Source of the DNA: Mycobacterium intermedium
Lineage (GTDB): Bacteria; Actinomycetota; Actinomycetes; Mycobacteriales; Mycobacteriaceae
DNA length: 64,000 nucleotides
Reading direction: 5' to 3'
Assembly: GCF_002086275.1 (NCBI RefSeq)
Contig: NZ_MVHT01000004.1
Span: forward strand, 62,001 to 126,000
Shown here piece after piece: positions 7,354 through 15,738 of the stretch (positions within the stretch are counted from its first letter, which is position 1; each line of letters opens with the position of its first letter). The translations under genes and the position numbers were made by a program. The notes below the pieces were generated by a model. It searched no databases, was not told the origin of the DNA, and saw only the letters and a list, made by a program, of their open reading frames with translations.

Positions 7354-8967
7354 TCAGCCCAGGAATGGTAGTTGGGGAATGGTGGGCGCCACGATCACCG
7401 TCGGTCCGTCCGCGGCCAGCGCCGCGGAGAATTCACGGGCCAGGGCATCGCTACTGTCGACCGTCACCGAGCGGCAGCCGAATCCCTTTGCCAATGACTC
7501 GATGTCGAGGCCGGGTAGATCGAGGCCGGGTACTCCGGGCGTCTTCTCCAACAACGCAAACGACTTGAGGATCGCATACTCACCATTGCGCAGCACAACG
7601 TACACGATGGGCAACTTGTGCTGCGCGGCGGTCCAGATCGCTTGAATCGAATATTGAAAGGAACCGTCCCCAATGGTGGCGACGACCGTGCGCTTGACGC
7701 CACGGGCACGGTCGCCGAGCGCGATGCCGACGGCCGCCGGTACACCCCAACCGATTCCGCCACTACCGGTGGCATAGAAGCCCGCGCTGCGCGTGGTGGG
7801 AAGCCACGTCTGCTGTTCAGCAATCGTCGAAGTCGACTCCATCACCACCGCGGCATCCGCCGGCTTGAGAGTGCTGATGACCTCGTACACCGCATTAGCG
7901 GTCATCGGCGCGGACGCCGGTAGGTCGGACTTGCGTTCGTGCGTCAACGGGGGCGGAGGCTGCCGGTCCGCGGGTACCTGCACCGCCTCGGTCAGGAATG
8001 TCAGGGCATGCTTTACGTCACCGACCAAACTGTCTCCGACCGGCGCCACCGCAGCACGGTCCGGACTGGAAGTGATCTGCAGCAGTTCGGTGCCTTCGGG
8101 CAGATACTCGCCCGCCACGTAGGGGTAGTAGCGGAACACTTCCGCGCCAACTACCACCACCAGGTCGTAGCCGTGCAGCACCTGTTCCACCCCGGCGATG
8201 GTCATTGGCAGCATGCCGGCGTAGAGCGGATGGTCTTCCGGGAACGAGACGCGGTCGGGTAGTGCGCTGCCGTAGACGGGCGCCTTCAACTTCTCGGCGA
8301 ACGCGACACCGGCATCCCAGGCGCCGGCGCGGTCCACCTCGGGACCCAGCACGAGAGCCGGACGCTGGGCGCCGCTGATGCGTTCGGCGAAGTGGCGCAA
8401 GCGATCTGCGTCGGCGTGGGTCCGTTCGGCGATAGTTCGCACCACCGCGGGGCCAAGCGCCGGCTTCTCCCAGTCATCCAACGGGATCGACAGGAATACG
8501 GGGCCGGCGGGCGGCTGCAGCGCCGTGGCATAAGCGCGCATGAACGCGGCCGGGACGTCTTCCGCGCGCGCCGGTTGGTAGGCCCATTTAACCCACGGCT
8601 GCGGCAGCACCGTCGCATCCCTATTGGCCAGGTAGGGGTCGCACAGCAGCATTTCCCGGGTTTGCTGACCGGCTGTGACGATGAGCGGGGTATTGGCCCG
8701 GTATGCCGCCACCAGACTGCCGACCGCATTGCCGGTGCCCGCCGCCGTGTGCAGATTAACCAGCGCCGGCCGTCCGGTGGCCTGGGCGAAGCCGTCGGCA
8801 ATGGTCAGCACCGACGCTTCCTGCAATGCCAGCACATAGGTGAAGTCGTCCGGAAAGTCCCGCAAGAAGGATTGCTCGGTTGATCCGGGATTCCCGAAGA
8901 CCGTCGTCAACCCCAGCTTTCGGAGCAGTTCGAAGGTGACGCCGTGCACGTCCTTTGCGTCGGCCAT
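7354..8967 (-). CDS. mdlC: thiamine-diphosphate decarboxylase, benzoylformate decarboxylase-like
   Basis: This 537-residue ThDP enzyme closely resembles benzoylformate decarboxylase (aryl-glyoxylate to aryl-aldehyde plus CO2). It keeps FGNPGSTEQ (Ser29, matching Ser26 of the Pseudomonas enzyme), the ThDP-activating glutamate (Glu50) and NLHTAAGTGNA with His73 (His70 equivalent). The ThDP motif is present as TIGDGSF followed downstream by RNGEY. The second active-site histidine of the Pseudomonas enzyme (His281, in FRYH) appears here as Tyr281 in FRYYPYV, so substrate or rate may differ. It is the first gene of the leftward operon with the tautomerase and quinone reductase. The second copy of the module element lies about 100 bases upstream. 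Confidence 0.85.
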   Translation of the reverse strand: MADAKDVHGVTFELLRKLGLTTVFGNPGSTEQSFLRDFPDDFTYVLALQEASVLTIADGFAQATGRPALVNLHTAAGTGNAVGSLVAAYRANTPLIVTAGQQTREMLLCDPYLANRDATVLPQPWVKWAYQPARAEDVPAAFMRAYATALQPPAGPVFLSIPLDDWEKPALGPAVVRTIAERTHADADRLRHFAERISGAQRPALVLGPEVDRAGAWDAGVAFAEKLKAPVYGSALPDRVSFPEDHPLYAGMLPMTIAGVEQVLHGYDLVVVVGAEVFRYYPYVAGEYLPEGTELLQITSSPDRAAVAPVGDSLVGDVKHALTFLTEAVQVPADRQPPPPLTHERKSDLPASAPMTANAVYEVISTLKPADAAVVMESTSTIAEQQTWLPTTRSAGFYATGSGGIGWGVPAAVGIALGDRARGVKRTVVATIGDGSFQYSIQAIWTAAQHKLPIVYVVLRNGEYAILKSFALLEKTPGVPGLDLPGLDIESLAKGFGCRSVTVDSSDALAREFSAALAADGPTVIVAPTIPQLPFLG

Positions 8968-9062
8968 CTAGACACGACCTTTCTAAATCGAGACAGAGGA
9001 AGGGCGGGCCGTCGGCCGCTCAGCTGTCCACCGCTGAAGTCAAGCACCGGTGGCCACGTGCC

Positions 9063-9085
9063 GACCCCGGGTAAACCCCCGGTTT
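9063..9085. promoter_or_regulatory. LuxR-module element, copy 2
   Basis: This is the reverse complement of the element at 3999-4022, matching across 23 positions with one missing base. It lies in the 149-base gap between the divergent decarboxylase (start 8967) and the LuxR regulator (start 9117), so it could control both. Confidence 0.6.
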
Positions 9086-9116
9086 CGACGCGCCCCGGGA
9101 ACGATTTCCTGCGACC

Positions 9117-11879
9117 ATGTTTTTCGTGCGCGACAATATGCGCGGTTTGCTCGGCCGTCGGCAGCAGCAGCAGCAATTGGCGGGGCTGCTCGGTGGCGCG
9201 CGCGAGGGCCACAGCGGAGTGCTCGTTGTTCGCGGCGAGCCTGGTATCGGCAAGACCGCGCTGATCGACCACCTGCTTGACCAGGCGGCCGACTTCCGCG
9301 TCATCCGCACCAGTGGAGCCGAGTCCGAGATGGAACTGGTTTACGCAGGGGTGCAACAGGTTTGGGCTCCGCTACAGGAGTCGATGGGGCGGCTGCCCAA
9401 ACCCCAGCGCGGCGCGCTGGAGGTGGCACTCGGCATCAGCGAAGGGGACGGGGCGCCGGATCCGCTCTTGGTTGGGCTGGCTCTGCTCACGTTGCTGGCC
9501 GACGCGAGTGCGGGTCAACCGACGATCTGCGTCATTGACGACGCGCACTGGGTTGATCTGGTTTCCATGCAAGCGTTCGGATTCGTGGCACGACGACTAC
9601 TGGCAGATCGAATCGTCATGATTTTTGCTGCTCGACGGCCTTTGCCCCAACTGGCGAACTTGCCCGAACTGGTCCTGTCGGCCCTGTCGGAGCGGGACGC
9701 ACGGACACTGCTGACGAGGCTGATGCCGGGCCGGCTCAGTGATCGCGTGCGCGACAGCATCATCGCGGAGTCGAGAGGGAACCCGCTGGCGCTGCTCGAA
9801 TTGAGCCGCTCCCTCGGTCCGACCGAACTCGCCGGCGGCTACGGATTGGCACGGGCGAAATCGATCCCCGGGCGCATCGAAGGCAGCTTTGTCGAGCAGT
9901 TCAACGACCTTCCGGCGCCCACCCGCACGCTGTGTCTGATCGCGGCCGCCGAACCCACTGGAGAACCCTCCTGGCTGTGGGCCGCCGCGAAATTCTTGGC
10001 AATCGACGCCGACGCGGCGGCGCCCGCCGAAACGGCCGGGCTGCTCTCGGTCGACGGCCGCGTCCGGTTTCGCCATCCGTTGGTCCGGTCGGCAATCTAC
10101 GGGTCGGCACCTCTGGCGGAGCGCCGACGCGCGCACGAAGCCCTCGCCCGTGCGATCACCGGTTCGACCGCCTCCGACCACCGCGCCTGGCATCGAGCGC
10201 ATTCCCTTGCGGGCCCGGACCCGGAGGTCGCCGACGAGCTGGTTGCCGCGGCCGAGCAGGCCCGCGCCCGGGGCGGTACCGCCGCCGCGGCGGCGTTCTT
10301 GGCAGCGGCGGTCGACGCAACCCCGGATGACCAGCCGCGGGCCCGGCGTGCGCTGCAGGCCGCTCAGGCCAAGCTCGACGCCGGCGCGCTGGACACCGCG
10401 ACTCAGCTGTTGACCCTGGCCACCGATCTATCGGATGACGAATCCATCACTGCGCGAGCCGATCTCATGCGTGCCAGGCTGGCCTGGGCGGCGCGCCGTG
10501 GTCTCGACGCTCCGCCGCTGTTGTTGGCAGCGGCGCGGCGCCTCACCGGCATTGACGCTGTGTTGGCGCGGGACACCTATCTCGAGGCGGTGATGTCGGC
10601 CCTGATCGTCGGTCGCTTCGGAGCGGACAGCGCGGGTTCGCCGGTGTTCATCGCCCGTGCTGCTCGCCGCGACATTTCCCTCGATCCCCACGACACGGTC
10701 GATATGTTGTTGCAGGGCCTCATCGTCCGGCTCATCGACGGTTATGTTCCGGCGGCGCCGCTGCTCAGGGAGGCGATTGCGCAATACGTGCGCGAAACCC
10801 GGACCGGAACCGCGGATCCCAGGTGGCATGACATCACGAATCGGGTCTGCCTCGATGTGTTCGACCAGGACGCGTACGACTTCCTCGCCACGCAGCAGTT
10901 GGAAAAGCAGCGTGCCGCGGGCGAATTGACGCTCGCGTCCTCTTCGTTGTCGACCTATGCCGGGGTCTGCGTCACACGGGGCGACTTCGGGGCGGCCGAG
11001 GCCGCGCTCGAGGAGGTACAGATACTGGCGGCCGCGACCGGAACCCCTCCGCACCTTTCGATCGAACCGTATCTGGCCGCCTACCGCGGGCAGGAAAAGC
11101 GGTGCCTCGACTACGTCAGCGCCACGATCGAGGGAGCCTCCGGGCGCGGTGAAGGGACCGAGGTATCCGTCGCGCTCTACGCTGCGGCGATCCTACACAA
11201 CGGGCTGTCCCACTACCCGAAAGCCTTGGACGCTAGTATGTCCGGACTCGGCGACTACGACGACGTCGGCATGGCGGGCTACTTGCTGACCGAGGCGGTC
11301 GAAGCCGCCGCCTACTGCGGTGAAACATCGCTAGCCACCGAACTTCTCACCCGCCTTCGCGAGCGTGCCGAGGCGAGCGGAACCGAAGTCGCGCTCGGGA
11401 TCGCGGCGCGCTCCGACGCATTGACCGGGCACAGCGCCGAACCCGACGCTGACTTCCAAACCGCGCTACTGCACTTGCAGCGCACGCCCGTCGCTGTCTA
11501 TTTGGCCCGCACCCACCTGGTCTACGGCGAATGGCTGCGCAGAGCCAACCGGCGCGCCGATGCCAGGATCCAACTGCGGTTGGGCTACGACATGTTCGCC
11601 AAGATGGGCGCGCAAGGCTTCGCCGCACGAGCGCGCCGTGAACTCCAGGCGACCGGTGAGGCGGTGCATAAGCCGGTGAAGGGCACTGCGGTCGCATTGA
11701 CGACCCAGGAACGGCAGATCACCAGCCTGGCGCGGGAAGGTTGCACCAATTCCGAGATCGGCGCCCAGCTCTACATCAGCCCCCGCACGGTGGAATGGCA
11801 TCTGGGCCGAATCTTCGCCAAGTTGGGTGTCACGTCACGACGAGAGTTGCGCGGCCTCAGTCCCGAACTGCTGGTTTAG
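9117..11879 (+). CDS. LuxR family transcriptional regulator, large ATP-binding (LAL) type
   Basis: This is a 920-residue regulator. The N-terminal AAA/STAND ATPase has Walker A GEPGIGKT at 40-47 and Walker B ICVIDDAHWVD near 137-147. A long helical, TPR-like middle (about 350-840) is rich in Ala/Leu repeats. The C-terminal LuxR helix-turn-helix spans about 860-915 (LTTQERQITSLAREG, SPRTVEWHLGRIFAKLGV). This architecture is that of LAL/MalT-type activators, which bind an inducer and ATP before activating transcription. The start could be ATG 9117 or ATG 9138; neither has a strong ribosome site. It is divergent from the decarboxylase operon and is its likely regulator. The 3' end overlaps the convergent acyl-CoA dehydrogenase by 4 bases. 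Confidence 0.93.
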   Translation: MFFVRDNMRGLLGRRQQQQQLAGLLGGAREGHSGVLVVRGEPGIGKTALIDHLLDQAADFRVIRTSGAESEMELVYAGVQQVWAPLQESMGRLPKPQRGALEVALGISEGDGAPDPLLVGLALLTLLADASAGQPTICVIDDAHWVDLVSMQAFGFVARRLLADRIVMIFAARRPLPQLANLPELVLSALSERDARTLLTRLMPGRLSDRVRDSIIAESRGNPLALLELSRSLGPTELAGGYGLARAKSIPGRIEGSFVEQFNDLPAPTRTLCLIAAAEPTGEPSWLWAAAKFLAIDADAAAPAETAGLLSVDGRVRFRHPLVRSAIYGSAPLAERRRAHEALARAITGSTASDHRAWHRAHSLAGPDPEVADELVAAAEQARARGGTAAAAAFLAAAVDATPDDQPRARRALQAAQAKLDAGALDTATQLLTLATDLSDDESITARADLMRARLAWAARRGLDAPPLLLAAARRLTGIDAVLARDTYLEAVMSALIVGRFGADSAGSPVFIARAARRDISLDPHDTVDMLLQGLIVRLIDGYVPAAPLLREAIAQYVRETRTGTADPRWHDITNRVCLDVFDQDAYDFLATQQLEKQRAAGELTLASSSLSTYAGVCVTRGDFGAAEAALEEVQILAAATGTPPHLSIEPYLAAYRGQEKRCLDYVSATIEGASGRGEGTEVSVALYAAAILHNGLSHYPKALDASMSGLGDYDDVGMAGYLLTEAVEAAAYCGETSLATELLTRLRERAEASGTEVALGIAARSDALTGHSAEPDADFQTALLHLQRTPVAVYLARTHLVYGEWLRRANRRADARIQLRLGYDMFAKMGAQGFAARARRELQATGEAVHKPVKGTAVALTTQERQITSLAREGCTNSEIGAQLYISPRTVEWHLGRIFAKLGVTSRRELRGLSPELLV

Positions 11880-12679
11880 AGCTGAACCAGCCGCGGCGCA
11901 AAACCCTTGTCGCGCAGCATGCCTCCCGCTTCCCGGGTCAGCTCCCGGGCGCTGCCGAAGAGCCCGTCCAACACCAACGCCCGCTTGACGTGCCGGTGCA
12001 GCTGGTGTTCGGCGGTGAAGCCGATGCCGCCGAGCACCTGCTGGCAGTGGCGGGCGGTGGTCAGTGCCGCCTGACCGGCCGCGGCTTTGGCCAGCAGGGT
12101 GGCCAGTTCGTCGGGTTGTTCCGTGGCGGCCTGCAAAGACGCTTCAGCGCCCTCGATGGCCACCAGCGCCTCCGCGAGTCGGTGGCGCACCGCTTGGAAA
12201 GACGCGATGGGACGGCCGAATTGAACGCGGTCCAGAGTGTGCCGGCGGGCCAGGGACAGCATGGCCCGACTGGTGCCGACCAGCCACCAGCCCAACGCCC
12301 GGCGGGCCGCGTCCGTCGGGACGGGTTCCCCGGCCGTCACCCGCCGCAACGGCAATTCCTCATCCAGCGCCGAGGTCACGATATCGGTGCGTTCCCACAC
12401 CACCCAGGAGCCACCCGCATACGGCAGCGGCACCGTGGTGCCGCCCGGTTGTCCGGCGGCCCGCAGCACGACGTCGTTGAGGACGGGTGCCTGCGCTCCG
12501 GTCTCACCGAGCAGGCGGAATACCAAAGGTATTGCAGTACCCGGGATTTCGTCGAGCATGTCGAGCCAGCCGAGCTCGGACAACGACGCGTCCAACTTGG
12601 CCCCGGAAGCGTCCGTCATCGCGGTGCGCAACGAGTCGGCCAGCAACTGCAGCTCGGGGTCGAGAGCCACGGCGGTCAC
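11876..12679 (-). CDS. acyl-CoA dehydrogenase, short second subunit
   Basis: This is a 267-residue acyl-CoA dehydrogenase-like protein, about two-thirds of the usual 380-400. The C-terminal helical domain is clear: LDRVQFGRPIASFQAVRHRLAEALV and QVLGGIGFTAEHQLHRHVKRALVL. The N-terminal and beta domains are shortened. GTG 12679 is chosen because it overlaps the stop of the preceding full-length subunit (GTGA at 12676-12679) and has GGAAGGA upstream. In mycobacteria paired FadE proteins form alpha2beta2 heterotetramers for steroid-type CoA esters (family knowledge), and this pair is probably one. It is the last gene of the leftward operon. Confidence 0.88.
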   Translation of the reverse strand: MTAVALDPELQLLADSLRTAMTDASGAKLDASLSELGWLDMLDEIPGTAIPLVFRLLGETGAQAPVLNDVVLRAAGQPGGTTVPLPYAGGSWVVWERTDIVTSALDEELPLRRVTAGEPVPTDAARRALGWWLVGTSRAMLSLARRHTLDRVQFGRPIASFQAVRHRLAEALVAIEGAEASLQAATEQPDELATLLAKAAAGQAALTTARHCQQVLGGIGFTAEHQLHRHVKRALVLDGLFGSARELTREAGGMLRDKGFAPRLVQL

Positions 12680-13785
12680 TCCTTCCCCAGATCGAGCAGC
12701 CGGCGCGCGATGATATTGCGTTGTATCTCGGCGGTTCCGCCGTAGATGGTTGCCGCGCGCGAGTACAGGTACTCCGGTCGCCAGGAAGTGTCGTCGAGTT
12801 CGAGCGCGCCGGGCAGCAGGTCGTGGACGGTGTCGTAAAGCCGTTGCTCTGCGGTGGCCAACAGCACTTTGTCGATGGACGTGTCTGGCCCCAGGCGAGT
12901 TCCGCCGGCCAGTCGGTGCTGGGTTGCCCGCGATCGGCAGCGCAGGGTATGCAGCGCCAGATACGCCGCACCCAAAGCGGATTCGTCCGACTCGGGGTTG
13001 TCGGCCGTCTCGGCGATCAGCGCGTCGAACCGTGCGTACAGATAGGCGATCCGTTGCCAGAAGCACGTCGAGCGCTCGTAGGGCAGCAGGTCCATCGCCA
13101 GCCGCCAGCCGTCGCCGGGTTGGCCGAGCATGCGACTGGACGGGATCACCACGTCGTCGAAGTACACCTCGCAGAACTCGTCGACGCCGTGCATGGTGCG
13201 TAACGGGCGAACGGTGATGCCGGGTGTGTCCAGGTCGACAAAGAAGGCGGTGATCCCGTCATGGCCTGGTGCGGTACGGGTGAGCAGGATGCATCGGGTG
13301 GAGAACTGCGCGAAGCTGGTCCACACCTTTTGTCCGTTGACAATCCAGTCATCGCCGTGCGGGGCGGCTCGAGTGGACAGCGAAGCCAGGTCGCTTCCCG
13401 AGCCGGGTTCGGAGAAACCCTGGCACCAGTGCTCGCGGCCGCTCAGCAGCCGCGGCACCATCTCTGCGGCGAGTCCCGGTGCGGCGTAGTCGATCATCGT
13501 GGGGGCCAGAACCTCGAGCATTGAGTACGGGCCGGGTTCGGCCAGGCGGCGCCCGACAACCTCCTCGCCGACGACCGCGCGCAGTAGCGCGGGGCCGCCC
13601 AGGCCGCCCACTTCCACGGGCCAGCCGTAGCGCATCCAGCCCGCGTCGTACAGCGCCGCGCTGACCCGGGCGAATTGGTGCATGTGGCCCTGCAGCGAAC
13701 GGTCGGGCCCGGGTGTTAGATCGTGCTCGTCGAGCCAGGCGCACAGGTCGGTCCGGAACTGCTCGACCGTCGGGACGGAAGTCAC
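12676..13785 (-). CDS. acyl-CoA dehydrogenase, large subunit of a pair
   Basis: This is a 369-residue FadE-type flavoprotein. The middle domain has WCQGFSEPGSGSDLASLSTRA and NGQKVWTSFAQFSTRC (about 120-170), and the end is ATIYGGTAEIQRNIIARRLLDLG, the usual flavin/adenine contact region. It overlaps the short subunit downstream (GTGA) and the SnoaL-like gene upstream (ATGA at 13782-13785), so the three are probably translationally coupled. It probably forms a heteromeric dehydrogenase with the 267-residue partner (inference). The preferred acyl-CoA is unknown; the operon also carries a Rieske oxygenase, which favours a ring-containing substrate. Confidence 0.92.
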   Translation of the reverse strand: MTSVPTVEQFRTDLCAWLDEHDLTPGPDRSLQGHMHQFARVSAALYDAGWMRYGWPVEVGGLGGPALLRAVVGEEVVGRRLAEPGPYSMLEVLAPTMIDYAAPGLAAEMVPRLLSGREHWCQGFSEPGSGSDLASLSTRAAPHGDDWIVNGQKVWTSFAQFSTRCILLTRTAPGHDGITAFFVDLDTPGITVRPLRTMHGVDEFCEVYFDDVVIPSSRMLGQPGDGWRLAMDLLPYERSTCFWQRIAYLYARFDALIAETADNPESDESALGAAYLALHTLRCRSRATQHRLAGGTRLGPDTSIDKVLLATAEQRLYDTVHDLLPGALELDDTSWRPEYLYSRAATIYGGTAEIQRNIIARRLLDLGKE

Positions 13786-14213
13786 GGGGCTGGGCGGCCC
13801 ACGGCGTGCGGGCGTCCGGAGTCGTGTGCTCCGCTGCGGCGAATGAACGTCATGGCGCGGGTTTTCAATCGCCAGCCGTCATCGGTTCGCACATAGGTGT
13901 CCCGGTAGTAGCCGATTCGCATGTCGTGCGCGGAGTGTTCGATGAAGCACAGCGGTTGGGTGCCGCTGGCCGTATCGCCGTCCAGGTCGACCAGCGCGGT
14001 CCCGGTCATGAACAGACCCTTGGGCGCCGCGGCAACCAGTTCCGGGAACTTGTCCAGGGTGTAGGTGTCACCGAATGCGCTGTAGGTGCCGTCGGGGGTG
14101 AAAACGCTTACCAGGCCTTCGATATCGCCCTGGGTGATGGTCACCGCGTATCGGGCGAGCAGTTGCTGGATCTCGACCAGGTCGTCAGTTCTGGTTGGCT
14201 GCTGAGTTGACAA
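13782..14213 (-). CDS. SnoaL/NTF2-like protein
   Basis: This is a 143-residue protein with an NTF2-like fold signature. It has the early helix DLVEIQQLLARYAVTITQGDIEGLVSVFTPDGTYS and a late strand RTDDGWRLKTRAMTFIRR. Members act as small hydratases, isomerases or ring-hydroxylating-enzyme beta-like subunits, so the exact role is open. The fold is also that of the small beta subunit of many Rieske dioxygenases, and a Rieske alpha subunit lies two genes upstream in this operon; partnership is possible but not shown. The start is TTG 14213, inside the 3' end of the amidohydrolase (29-base overlap), so the exact start is uncertain. It has an ATGA overlap with the next gene. Confidence 0.8.
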   Translation of the reverse strand: MSTQQPTRTDDLVEIQQLLARYAVTITQGDIEGLVSVFTPDGTYSAFGDTYTLDKFPELVAAAPKGLFMTGTALVDLDGDTASGTQPLCFIEHSAHDMRIGYYRDTYVRTDDGWRLKTRAMTFIRRSGAHDSGRPHAVGRPAP

Positions 14214-15411
14214 AGACCTTGCCGCCTTTCATGACGAAGCCGACGTTACGGGTAACGGTGATGTCGTCCAAGGGGTTTCCGGGCACGGCGATGACATCGG
14301 CGAGCATGCCCTCGGTGAGCCGCCCGAGATCGTTTGAGTTGATCAGTTCGGCCGCCGTCACCGTGGCTGCGCGCAGTACCGCCAACGGCGGAAGGCCCCA
14401 TTCGACCAGGGTGACGAGTTCGTCGGCGTTCTTCCCGTGCGGTATTGCGGGTGCGTCGCTGCCAACGGCGATCTTCACCCCGGCGTTGAACGCCGCAAGG
14501 ATCGATGTTCGCGACATGGGGAACATCTCGGCGGCCTTGGCCTGCAGTTCGGGTGGCGCATGCGACACGTCCATGGCTTCGGCCAAGCGGCGGGTGCTCA
14601 CCAGGAAGGTGCCGTGCTCGACCATCGTCGCGATCGCTTCGTCATCGACGAGAAAGCCGTGTTCGATGCAGTCGATGCCGGCGGCCACCGCGTGTTTGAC
14701 GGCGTCGGCGCCGTGCGTGTGAGCCGCCACGCGCAGCCCGCGCCGGTGTGCCTCGTCGACGATCGCGCACAGCTCCTCGTCCGAATAGTGTTGTGCCCCA
14801 GGAGGACCCGTCAGCGACATGACTCCGCCCGAACAGCAGACCTTGATCAGTTGTGCGCCGTGCTTGATCTGGTAACGCACCGCCCGGCGGATTTCGTCGA
14901 CCCCGTTGGCGATGCCTTCCTCTACGGTCAGTTCCAACGCGTGCGGTGCGAACGCGGCGAACATCGTCGGGTCGAGGTGCCCGCCCGTCGGCGTAATCGC
15001 ATGTCCGGCAGGCACAATTCGGGGTCCGTCGATCCAGCCCGCGTCAATCGCCTTGCCCAGCGCGACATCCAGCAGGTACCCGCCGGTCTTGACGAACAGT
15101 CCGAGATTGCGCACCGTCGTGAACCCGGCGCGCAGGGTGCGGCGCGCGTTGCCGACGGCGCGCAACACCCGGGTCGGGGGATCGTCCTGCACCTGGGACA
15201 GCCCGGGCTTCTCCCCGCGCCCGCCCATCAGGAGGTTGACCTCCATGTCCATCAGCCCGGGCAGCAGGATCTGGTCCCCGAGGTCGAGCAGTTCGCCCTC
15301 TGGTTCGCCGCCGACGCCGACTATGCGGTCGCCGTCGATTTTCAGCACGCCGGGCCGGACGATCCGCCCGCCGTCAACGTCGAGCAGTCCGGCCGCCTTG
15401 AGCGTCAGCAC
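14185..15411 (-). CDS. amidohydrolase superfamily protein with altered metal site
   Basis: This is a 408-residue TIM-barrel amidohydrolase of the imidazolonepropionase/prolidase-like group. The N-terminal beta sandwich leads to the strand LPGLMDMEVNLL; the usual metal motif here is HxH (as in LPGLIDMHVH), but this protein reads E-V-N. Later motifs are intact: GHAITPTGGHLDP, AAHTHGADAV, IDCIEHGF and KIAVGSDAPAIPHG, with the catalytic Asp. Loss of HxH implies a mononuclear site or a non-hydrolytic role. The start is GTG 15411, 3 bases after the stop of the 107-residue gene. It is the middle gene of the leftward Rieske/FadE operon. Confidence 0.85.
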   Translation of the reverse strand: MLTLKAAGLLDVDGGRIVRPGVLKIDGDRIVGVGGEPEGELLDLGDQILLPGLMDMEVNLLMGGRGEKPGLSQVQDDPPTRVLRAVGNARRTLRAGFTTVRNLGLFVKTGGYLLDVALGKAIDAGWIDGPRIVPAGHAITPTGGHLDPTMFAAFAPHALELTVEEGIANGVDEIRRAVRYQIKHGAQLIKVCCSGGVMSLTGPPGAQHYSDEELCAIVDEAHRRGLRVAAHTHGADAVKHAVAAGIDCIEHGFLVDDEAIATMVEHGTFLVSTRRLAEAMDVSHAPPELQAKAAEMFPMSRTSILAAFNAGVKIAVGSDAPAIPHGKNADELVTLVEWGLPPLAVLRAATVTAAELINSNDLGRLTEGMLADVIAVPGNPLDDITVTRNVGFVMKGGKVFVNSAANQN

Positions 15412-15414
15412 CGG

Positions 15415-15738
15415 TTAGATCACCGGCTCCCGAATGCACTCCACCCAAGCCGCGCCGCTGTCAGGGACTCGCGGTTGCTTCCACGCCTCGACCGGAAACG
15501 ACACCATCACCAGCGATTGCATCACGTGCATCAGTGTGCGTGCATCCTCAGGCAGGTCGTCGAGCGGGTACTGGTCGCAGTAGGCGATGACATCGTTCAG
15601 GAGCGGGAACGCGACGTCGTAGAACTCCTGCATCTCGCTCATGGTGGAGGCCAGCCGCTTGGCATAGCGCTCGGGCTCGGTGGCCAGGTCCCAATCCAAA
15701 AATGGCTCCAGCGCGGCGAATTCAGACGGTAACGCCAC
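15415..15738 (-). CDS. conserved-looking small protein of unknown function next to Rieske oxygenase
   Basis: This is a 107-residue acidic protein, not recognised. It is rich in aromatic and acidic residues (FLDWDLATEPERYAKRL, QEFYDVAFPLLNDVIAYCDQYPLDDLPEDA) and appears mostly helical, without signal peptide or membrane segment. GTG 15738 is chosen because GGAGG lies 9 bases upstream; an in-frame TTG at 15747 directly abuts that site and is less likely. It overlaps the 3' end of the Rieske oxygenase by 17 bases and ends 3 bases before the amidohydrolase, so tight coupling suggests a partner or accessory of the oxygenase (inference). Confidence 0.75.
   Translation of the reverse strand: MALPSEFAALEPFLDWDLATEPERYAKRLASTMSEMQEFYDVAFPLLNDVIAYCDQYPLDDLPEDARTLMHVMQSLVMVSFPVEAWKQPRVPDSGAAWVECIREPVI

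Noticed and set aside
14437-15732. Long open frame on the + strand opposite the amidohydrolase and 107-residue gene
   Set aside because: It is antisense to well-supported genes, has low-complexity His/Arg/Val-rich composition typical of high-GC shadow frames, and no recognised motif.
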